A stretch of 18,102 bases of DNA from Lachnospiraceae bacterium UBA7160. GTDB taxonomy: Bacteria; Bacillota; Clostridia; Lachnospirales; Lachnospiraceae. The position numbers and the translations under genes were made by a program. Each line of letters starts with the position of its first letter. Position 1 is the stretch's first letter. The stretch covers positions 1-18,102 of the forward strand of contig DKWE01000130.1 of assembly GCA_002491565.1 (NCBI GenBank), written 5' to 3'. A model generated the notes under the pieces. It was not told the origin of the DNA. It ran no database searches and saw only the letters and a list, made by a program, of their open reading frames with translations. Of the stretch, positions 8,226 through 12,768 are shown piece by piece.

Positions 8226-9368
8226 TCACGCTCCCAGGAACCGTGTCACCAGATTGATCACCAGTCCGCCCGCCACAACCGATGCGATCTGTCCAGAGAC
8301 ATTCGCTCCTGCGGCATGCATCAAAATAACGTTCGTCGGATCCGCCTCCATCGCCATTTTCTGTACCACACGGGACGACATAGGGAATGCGGAAATCCCG
8401 GAACCTCCTACCATCGGATTGATCTTTTTCTTCAAAAACAGATTCAGGAACTTTGCCAGCAGCACGCCGCCGATCGTATCCATGACAAACGCGAAGAGTC
8501 CAATCGCCATGATCATCAGTGTCTCCACCGTCACAAACTGATCCGCACGCATGCTGAAGGAAATCGTGATGCCGAGCAGCAGCGTGATCAGATTCGCAAG
8601 GTTGTTCTGCGCAGTGTCAGACATTGTCCCGAGCACGCCGCATTCCCGGATCAGATTGCCGAACATCAAAAAGCCGACAAGAGCGACCGACTGCGAAGCG
8701 ACCAGCCCCACCACCATCGTCACGACAATCGGAAACGCGATCCGCATCGCCTTAGAGACAGAGCCAGGATTGTAGTCCATGTGAATCTGCCGCTCCTTTT
8801 TCGTCGTCACCAGCCGGATCGCAAACGGCTGGACGATCGGCACAAGCGCCATGTAAGAATACGCCGCCACCGCAATCGCGCCGATGTACTTTGAATGCAG
8901 AATCTGCGACACCAGGATCGAGGTAGGTCCGTCCGCCGCACCGATAATACCGATCGCCGCCGCATCCTTCAAATCAAAGCCCAGAATCACTGCCAGCAAA
9001 ATCGCCGCGAAAATGCCAAACTGCGCGCCCGCGCCAAACAGAAACATCAAAGGATTTGACAACAGCGGTCCAAAGTCGATCATCGCACCGATTCCGATAA
9101 ATAACAGAATCGGCATTGCTTCTGAAGCCTCGATTCCCACTTCAAACAGCCACTCAATAATCCCTTTCGTTGCAATACCTCCCTGCAGTGTCTGGTCCAA
9201 TACGCCGGAGAGAGGCAAATTGACCAGAATCGCGCCAAATCCCATCGGCAAGAGCAGTGACGGCTCATACCCCTTTTTGATTGCCAGCCAGATCAGCGCA
9301 ATGCCTACGCCATACATCACCAGTTGCTGCCAGGTCAGCGCCATGACTCCTTCCACTAAAAATTCCAT
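8226..9368 (-). CDS. Sodium ion-translocating decarboxylase beta subunit (OadB/GcdB/MmdB family)
   Basis: 380 residues, very hydrophobic. In this family the beta subunit decarboxylates carboxybiotin and couples it to export of Na+. Signature blocks are GIIGAADGPTSILVSQ (the acidic residue implicated in Na+ transport), NPMVGGSGISAFPMSSRVVQK and HAAGANVSGQIASVVAGG. The ATG at 9368 follows GGAGG with 6 nt spacing. No carboxyltransferase alpha subunit or biotin carrier gene is in the window, so the substrate (oxaloacetate, glutaconyl-CoA or methylmalonyl-CoA) cannot be told from context. The 529-bp leader region contains a consensus promoter, a riboswitch-like structure and a terminator, so expression appears conditional. 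Confidence 0.94.
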   Translation of the reverse strand: MEFLVEGVMALTWQQLVMYGVGIALIWLAIKKGYEPSLLLPMGFGAILVNLPLSGVLDQTLQGGIATKGIIEWLFEVGIEASEAMPILLFIGIGAMIDFGPLLSNPLMFLFGAGAQFGIFAAILLAVILGFDLKDAAAIGIIGAADGPTSILVSQILHSKYIGAIAVAAYSYMALVPIVQPFAIRLVTTKKERQIHMDYNPGSVSKAMRIAFPIVVTMVVGLVASQSVALVGFLMFGNLIRECGVLGTMSDTAQNNLANLITLLLGITISFSMRADQFVTVETLMIMAIGLFAFVMDTIGGVLLAKFLNLFLKKKINPMVGGSGISAFPMSSRVVQKMAMEADPTNVILMHAAGANVSGQIASVVAGGLVINLVTRFLGA

Positions 9369-9414
9369 GCTTGTCCTCCATTCCTTTTTTATTTTGACGA
9401 GGGATGTGAATAAA

Positions 9415-9483
9415 GCCGCTGCTTCCTGCGTGTAAGCAACAAAATGCTGCAGAAAACGGTTGTTTTCTAAAACGCGGAGCGGC
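9415..9483. other. Compound hairpin in the oadB leader, downstream of the terminator
   Basis: GCCGCT (9415-9420) pairs with AGCGGC (9478-9483); inside lies a perfect palindrome AGAAAAC-GGTT-GTTTTCT (9451-9468). On the plus strand the outer stem is followed by CTTTTTT and could terminate antisense transcription; on the minus strand it is followed by TTTATT. It lies between the riboswitch terminator and the oadB start. It could be an operator, an mRNA stabiliser or a weak second terminator. Confidence 0.45.
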
Positions 9484-9540
9484 CTTTTTTCACAGTCTCA
9501 AGAGAGTATCGCATCGCTGCACTCATCATGAAGCAATCTC

Positions 9541-9584
9541 CGGACTGTTCTGCAGGCGGCCCAGCAGTCGAACAGAAATCCGGA
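9541..9584. other. Stem-loop just after the riboswitch terminator
   Basis: On the minus strand CCGGATTTCTGTTC pairs with GAACAGTCCGG around a GC-rich loop, with three unpaired bases. It begins right after the T-tract of the terminator, so it would form in read-through oadB mRNA. Function unknown. Confidence 0.35.
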
Positions 9585-9590
9585 ATTTAT

Positions 9591-9655
9591 AAAAAAAGAG
9601 ACTTTTACTGCAATATCTACGTACTCCGTGCGAAAAATATTGCAATAAAAGTCTC
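9591..9655 (-). terminator. Intrinsic terminator forming the riboswitch expression platform
   Basis: The minus strand carries a 19-bp stem: plus 9637-9655 against 9598-9616, complementary at 18 of 19 positions with the remaining pair G-U. It is followed by seven T (plus 9591-9597). The 5' arm, GAGACTTTTATTGC..., is the same sequence that closes the predicted aptamer (GAGACTTTT pairing with AAAG near 9775), so aptamer and terminator cannot form together. Confidence 0.85.
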
Positions 9656-9783
9656 GCTATTTCAACTTCCGGCGGACGGACAGTCACATCACCTGTCAGC
9701 CGTTCTGACGCCTGAAAATCCATCTTCCCCGCAGAAAACAGAACCCTCTGCAGCACAAATGGCAGCTACTCCCTTTCATCAAT
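9642..9783 (-). promoter_or_regulatory. Probable yybP-ykoY family (Mn2+-type) riboswitch upstream of oadB
   Basis: Read on the minus strand, the leader starts GATGAAAGGGAGTAGC (9780 down) and the aptamer ends ATAGCGAGACTTTTATTGC. The known class has the 5' core GGGGAGUAG, preceded by A-rich sequence, and a 3' strand AGCRAGACC followed by U-rich sequence. Here one G is missing on the 5' side and one C on the 3' side, a compensating change that keeps the closing helix (AUGAAAG with CUUUUAU). Between them are hairpins such as GCAGA/UCUGC and GUCAG/CUGAC. Transcription from the promoter at 9787-9816 would begin at the first base of this helix. The 3' strand is shared with a terminator stem, as in an ON switch where ligand prevents termination. 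The class is recognised from memory of the consensus; other ion riboswitches are not excluded. Confidence 0.72.
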
Positions 9784-9786
9784 TTG

Positions 9787-9816
9787 ATTATAAGGCAGCG
9801 GTGAAGAGCCTGTCAA
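9787..9816 (-). promoter_or_regulatory. Consensus SigA-type promoter of the oadB operon
   Basis: Minus strand: TTGACA (plus 9811-9816), 18-nt spacer, TATAAT (plus 9787-9792). Both hexamers are perfect. The start of transcription would fall near 9780, giving a leader of about 410 nt before oadB. The gap 9817-9897, between this promoter and the reductase stop codon, holds only a weak hairpin (CCAG/CTGG near 9836-9855). Confidence 0.85.
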
Positions 9817-9897
9817 GAACGAATTTAGAAAGAATACCAGCACGGGCCCTCTGGCTCTTCTCTCCTGAAAAAGTTCACTGCCATATCCCAGCTTTTC

Positions 9898-10515
9898 TCA
9901 CCGGATAAAATTTGTCGCGACTTTCTGCTCCTTCTCTGGCAGCCCGTACTTCTCTTTGCCCAGTGCGATGCTCTTTATCAGGAAGCTCATATTCCGAGCG
10001 AGCGTCCGCATCGTCTGCAGTCCCTCCAGGTCCTGCGCTGCTTCTTCTGCATTGTTGCCATGAATACTGTTCCAGTACTGGCTGGATGCTACCGGCATCC
10101 CGGAGATCGTGAAATACTTGTTCAGCTCGTCAAATGTCGCCGACAGGCCGCCGCGCCGCGCGGATACCACAGAAGCGCCGACCTTCATCGTCTTGTCAAA
10201 CGGCGTGCTGTAAAACAGGCGATCCAAAAAAGCCACAGCCGTCGCATTCGCCGACGCGTAATAAACCGGTGATCCGATCACCAGGCCGTCTGCCTCCCGG
10301 AACTTCTCTGCAACCACATTCACCGCATCGTCAAACACGCAGCTTCCTTTTTTCCTGCAGCCACCGCATGCAATGCACCCACGGATATCCTGCTTCCCGA
10401 TATGTATCAGCTCCACCTCAATTCCTTCCTCCGCAAAGACTCTCTCCATCTCATGGAGCGCCGTATAAGTGCTTCCCTTCGCATGAGGACTTCCGTTAAT
10501 CAACAATACCTTCAT
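9898..10515 (-). CDS. NAD(P)H-dependent FMN reductase-like flavoprotein (flavodoxin fold)
   Basis: 205 residues. The N-terminus MKVLLINGSPHAKGSTYTAL is the FMN phosphate-binding loop of the NADPH-dependent FMN reductase/iron-sulphur flavoprotein group. A cysteine cluster, GCIACGGCRKKGSCVFDD (residues 45-62), resembles the compact cysteine motif of that group, and GSPVYYASANA (about 76-86) is the second flavin loop. Such enzymes reduce quinones, nitro compounds or flavins; the substrate here is unknown. The ATG at 10515 follows AAAAAAGGAGG with 9 nt spacing; open frame further upstream is not supported by a start signal. Upstream lie a weak promoter candidate and an attenuator-like tiny-ORF unit. 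Confidence 0.9.
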   Translation of the reverse strand: MKVLLINGSPHAKGSTYTALHEMERVFAEEGIEVELIHIGKQDIRGCIACGGCRKKGSCVFDDAVNVVAEKFREADGLVIGSPVYYASANATAVAFLDRLFYSTPFDKTMKVGASVVSARRGGLSATFDELNKYFTISGMPVASSQYWNSIHGNNAEEAAQDLEGLQTMRTLARNMSFLIKSIALGKEKYGLPEKEQKVATNFIR

Positions 10516-10543
10516 TTGCAAAAACCTCCTTTTTTCATCTCCT

Positions 10544-10572
10544 AGAATAACACAGGTCCGTTTGCTTTGCCA
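10544..10572 (-). promoter_or_regulatory. Weak candidate promoter next to the reductase gene
   Basis: Minus strand: TGGCAA (plus 10567-10572), 17-nt spacer ending in TGT, then TATTCT (plus 10544-10549), an extended -10 type. The -35 is only 3 of 6. If real, the leader is about 25 nt and the reductase can be expressed independently of the unit at 10735-10924. Confidence 0.3.
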
Positions 10573-10608
10573 TCTCTTTCTTGCCAAATTTTCACCGGAA
10601 ACCCTCCC

Positions 10609-10725
10609 GGAGTTACTGTTCCCCCTCCAATAAGCAAGCCACAGATCTCCGCTGCCGGTCCGGTCGGCGCTAAACGCGCGGTCTCGCCTACCAGATCAGC
10701 AGATTGCCGTGAACAGTAGCCCTCC
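10609..10725. repeat. Inverted repeat in the reductase upstream region
   Basis: GGAGTTACTGTTC (10609-10621) pairs with GAACAGTAGCCCTCC (10711-10725), including a G-U pair and a one-base bulge. The GC-rich interior has further short hairpins (GCCG/CGGC, GCGC/GCGC). It lies between the strong terminator at 10735-10778 and the reductase, so any read-through RNA would carry it. No coding sequence is convincing here. Confidence 0.4.
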
Positions 10726-10734
10726 AGACACAAA

Positions 10735-10778
10735 CAAAAAAGAAGAGCTGCCCGACTTTCTCGTCATCAGGCAGCTCT
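10735..10778 (-). terminator. Strong intrinsic terminator of a tiny-ORF transcript
   Basis: On the minus strand AGAGCTGCC pairs perfectly with GGCAGCTCT (plus 10770-10778 and 10744-10752) and is followed by TCTTTTTTG. The first stem base overlaps the stop codon of the 8-codon ORF, so a ribosome on that ORF would prevent the stem from folding. Confidence 0.85.
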
Positions 10779-10803
10779 ATAAATGAATGATCTGAAGCTT
10801 CAC
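10777..10803 (-). CDS. Tiny leader ORF, 8 codons
   Basis: A GTG at 10801-10803 encodes MKLQIIHL and ends with TAG at 10777-10779. It is preceded by AAAAAAGGAGG with 7 nt spacing, as strong a ribosome binding site as those of the full genes. The stop codon runs into the 5' arm of the terminator, the geometry of a ribosome-mediated attenuator. Not recognised as a known peptide. Confidence 0.45.
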   Translation of the reverse strand: MKLQIIHL

Positions 10804-10838
10804 TGTATAACCTCCTTTTTTATTTCTTAACAATCCGC

Positions 10839-10850
10839 TTAACTGTACAT
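10839..10850 (-). CDS. Minimal leader ORF, 3 codons
   Basis: ATG TAC AGT TAA (Met-Tyr-Ser) follows AAGGAGG with an 8-9 nt spacer. The same frame is open upstream to an ATG at about 10908, giving a 22-residue charged peptide, but that start lies inside the promoter at 10896-10924 and would need a different one. Minimal ORFs with strong ribosome binding sites are known in antibiotic-responsive attenuators of Firmicutes. Confidence 0.35.
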   Translation of the reverse strand: MYS

Positions 10851-10895
10851 TGGACTGTCCTCCTTGCTTTTTCTCTCTTGTTTTTTGATGTCTTT

Positions 10896-10924
10896 ATTGT
10901 AATGCATGTTTTCCTTTTTGTCAA
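10896..10924 (-). promoter_or_regulatory. Strong SigA-type promoter of the tiny-ORF unit
   Basis: Minus strand: TTGACA (plus 10919-10924), 17-nt spacer, TACAAT (plus 10896-10901), within a very AT-rich stretch. The start site would be near 10889, giving a transcript of about 150 nt that ends at the terminator at 10735. Confidence 0.8.
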
Positions 10925-10990
10925 GTATTTTCTTTTAATTTTTTATCAAAAATATTATTGTCTGATTTAAATGTAATTTTCAGATAAATT

Positions 10991-11210
10991 ATGCAATTTA
11001 AACGCAGCAAGAAATCCGATGAAACTTCGGCGAGCAAGAAAGCTCTGCGCTATTTTTCGCGTCTCCACTGTCCTGTGAGGTCGCTGTGTTCCAGTGACAC
11101 ACGGTTAGCGCCGGCCGAAGTGGAACATAGAAGTTTTTCGGCAGGCAGCTTCGCTCAGCTGCCTTACCGATGGGAAACTGTACTGCGGTATTTTGCCAGA
11201 TATGAATGAA
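10991..11210. other. GC-shifted, hairpin-rich non-coding stretch
   Basis: After an AT-rich block the composition changes sharply. Several inverted repeats are visible: ACTTCGGC (11024-11031) with GCCGAAGT (11114-11121), GTCGCTG with CAGTGAC around 11080-11100, and GGCAGC with GCTGCC around 11145-11165. Frames of about 70 codons are open on both strands but have no convincing start signal or family similarity. It may be a copy of an interspersed genomic repeat; only one copy is present here, so this cannot be shown from the window. Confidence 0.3.
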
Positions 11211-11225
11211 ACAGCACACTTTCTC

Positions 11226-12254
11226 TTATTCCTTCCGGCTCTCACCATTTGCATAGTCAATAATGATCCCCGGCTGGACATTAAATACAAAAATATGAAA
11301 CCGGATCTCTTCGCTTTCAAGAGACTCTGCTTCCATCTCCACGCCGCTCGCTACCAGATTATCACCGTCGTAGACCGGAGTCACACGGTACAGGACGGCA
11401 TCTCCGGTGTCCTGGATGTAGTCTGCCACCAGATTTTCCCACGGCAGCATCCCGGTCACATTCATATAGCGCGTGCCGGTGATCAGATTTTTCTCATTCG
11501 CATTCTCCCCGGTCAGCTGGTATCCGATCAGATGACAGCGGTTGTACAGATAATTTCCGTCAATCCCGGCGTACTTCACCGTATGCCACCCGGAGGGCCG
11601 GACTGCGCCGATCTGCCCGCGTTCCTCGGTCGGCATCAACGCCTGCGTGATCTTTGCCTCCGCATACCCACACCTGCCAAGCCAGTCAAGCTCGCTGTAG
11701 TACTCATAGGCAGGACCCTCCCGCTCCTCATCTGTGAAGGAAGGGACATTTCCATAGAGCTCTACATAACTGTCTCCCTGATACTCCGGTATCGTCTCAA
11801 GCGTCGTGCTCCCGGCATCACTTCCGGCAATCCCGAACAGCCAGCGCACCGCCTGATCGCCAAGCTGCCCCGCTTGCTTTGGAAGCTCCGTCACAAAGTC
11901 CGGCATCCAGCCGGTCAGCCCCTGCATGCCATCTGCCGCTTTAGCCAGCGTCTTCTGCACACCATCCGGGAGCTCCGGCATACTTTCCAGAAGATCCTGT
12001 CCTCTCTCCTGTGCCACACCCAGCAGCTCCAATGCAGCACCCGGAATTTCACAGACTGCCTCCAGCGTCTGGTCTACGCTCCCCGTCCAGTAATATTCAT
12101 GGCCTGCGGCTATGCCAACGATCACCGCCATCGCGCCGGACAGCGCTACCGCGAGCCGTTTCATGATTCCCTTTATTATAAGGAAGCGATTATTCCTCCG
12201 CCGCCTGTTTCTGTTTCTCTTTCTCATCCTTCGTTTCCGCCGTTGTGCCGTCAA
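11226..12254 (-). CDS. Membrane-anchored DNA/RNA non-specific endonuclease (EndA/NUC1-like)
   Basis: 342 residues from a TTG at 12252-12254, chosen because AGGAGGAGG lies 7 nt upstream. An ATG at 12164 (residue 31, AAAGGG upstream) is the alternative. The extra N-terminus is extremely basic (14 Arg/Lys in residues 5-23) and precedes a membrane helix (about 33-51). A helical spacer (60-145) leads to the nuclease domain. Active-site features match the EndA/DNA-entry nuclease branch of the beta-beta-alpha metal family: YNRCHLIGYQLTGENANEKNLITGT with His241 as probable general base and Asn256 as probable Mg2+ ligand. It probably degrades nucleic acid at the outer membrane face, for nutrition or DNA uptake. 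No competence genes are nearby. Confidence 0.9.
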   Translation of the reverse strand: MTAQRRKRRMRKRNRNRRRRNNRFLIIKGIMKRLAVALSGAMAVIVGIAAGHEYYWTGSVDQTLEAVCEIPGAALELLGVAQERGQDLLESMPELPDGVQKTLAKAADGMQGLTGWMPDFVTELPKQAGQLGDQAVRWLFGIAGSDAGSTTLETIPEYQGDSYVELYGNVPSFTDEEREGPAYEYYSELDWLGRCGYAEAKITQALMPTEERGQIGAVRPSGWHTVKYAGIDGNYLYNRCHLIGYQLTGENANEKNLITGTRYMNVTGMLPWENLVADYIQDTGDAVLYRVTPVYDGDNLVASGVEMEAESLESEEIRFHIFVFNVQPGIIIDYANGESRKE

Positions 12255-12283
12255 ATACCAACCTCCTCCTATGTCATTTCCTC

Positions 12284-12289
12284 ATTATA
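12284..12289 (-). promoter_or_regulatory. -10 element of the nuclease gene promoter
   Basis: A perfect TATAAT is read on the minus strand. The -35 position falls in the T-tract of the neighbouring terminator (TTTTTT), so the two signals overlap. Transcription would start only a few bases before the AGGAGGAGG ribosome binding site at 12262-12270. Confidence 0.5.
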
Positions 12290-12305
12290 CTCTAAAAACA
12301 GACAT

Positions 12306-12344
12306 AAAAAAAGCCCCGCAGCCCGGTTTTTCCAGGATGCGGGG
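12306..12344 (-). terminator. Rho-independent terminator downstream of the TIM-barrel/propeller gene
   Basis: Minus strand: CCCCGCA (plus 12338-12344) pairs with TGCGGGG (plus 12314-12320), followed by C and seven T (plus 12306-12312). It ends the long structured 3' region of the gene at 12769, about 430 nt after its stop codon. Confidence 0.82.
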
Positions 12345-12404
12345 AAGCTACATATTTCAGCCAGCAGTGCCATTTAGTTAATAATATCTGGACGTATCAT
12401 CCAT

Positions 12405-12535
12405 TAGACTTCAGAAAGCCGGAGCAGCTGCAAAATTCTGCATTCCAGCAGGTTTTAACGGACACTGTTCGAGCAGTCTGCACATCAGCGCAAGCTGTGA
12501 GTTGCCACGACATCTGCAAAGATCTTCCGGAACCT
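12405..12535 (-). repeat. Second copy of the repeat core found at 992-1095
   Basis: Read on the minus strand, this segment aligns with the plus strand at about 958-1108. Shared blocks include CAACTC, GATG, CTGCTC, AACA, CCTGCTGGAA, GCAG, ATTTT and GCTCCGG; about three quarters of the central 95 nt match by eye with few gaps. As in copy 1, sequence either side of the core can pair (TTCCGGAAG... with ...GCCGGAGCAG). It is directly followed by the MITE-like palindrome. No coding capacity is convincing. Confidence 0.65.
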
Positions 12536-12537
12536 TA

Positions 12538-12697
12538 GAGCGTGTTTGAAAAATGCTTTCTGCCAGATGTGCATCACAATTTGCGGGAGATTTCTGCCAA
12601 ATAAAGGCGGCGTAGCGGGCTGCGTCAACTGAATTAGGCAGAAATCTCCCGCAAAGTGGAGCGTGCAGATGGTAGGAATGATTTTTCAAACTCGCTC
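12538..12697. mobile_element. 160-bp MITE-like palindrome flanked by TA
   Basis: The terminal 18 nt (12537-12554 against 12681-12698) are inverted repeats with one mismatch, and an inner 19-bp block is a perfect inverted repeat (12580-12598 against 12637-12655). The intervening arm sequence pairs only partly. The element GAGCG...CGCTC is bounded by TA on both sides (12536-12537 and 12698-12699), the target duplication of IS630/Tc1-mariner transposases. It has no transposase gene. The small open frame that crosses it is a by-product of the palindrome. Confidence 0.62.
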
Positions 12698-12731
12698 TAG
12701 TCTGACAGCCGGACAGATATCAGCAGCGTTG

Positions 12732-12766
12732 GCGCCGGAGACTTGATATGTAATCAGTGCCGGCGC
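12732..12766. other. GC-rich hairpin right after the stop codon of the propeller gene
   Basis: GCGCCGG (12732-12738) pairs with CCGGCGC (12760-12766), with partial pairing continuing inward. It begins 2 nt beyond the stop codon at 12769 but has no T-tract on the minus strand. It may stabilise the 3' end or act as a weak terminator. Confidence 0.4.
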
Positions 12767-12768
12767 TT

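Noticed and set aside
9528..9908. 126-codon frame on the plus strand and 76-codon frame on the minus strand
   Set aside because: Both cross the riboswitch and terminator stems; neither has start signals or protein-like similarity.
10542..10733. 63-codon frame between the terminator and the FMN reductase-like gene; also a CTGATCTGG string at about 10690-10700 resembling part of a TPP riboswitch
   Set aside because: The frame has no start signal and lies over an inverted repeat. The other conserved TPP elements (CTGAGA and the closing helices) are absent, so the nine-base match is taken as chance.
10991..11209. 72-codon frame on the plus strand and a similar-length frame on the minus strand
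   Set aside because: Neither has a ribosome binding site or recognisable family; the DNA is better described as a hairpin-rich repeat-like block.
12411..12689. 92-codon open frame on the minus strand
   Set aside because: It spans the MITE-like palindrome and the repeat core, so the open frame follows from the repeat sequence. No start signal was found.
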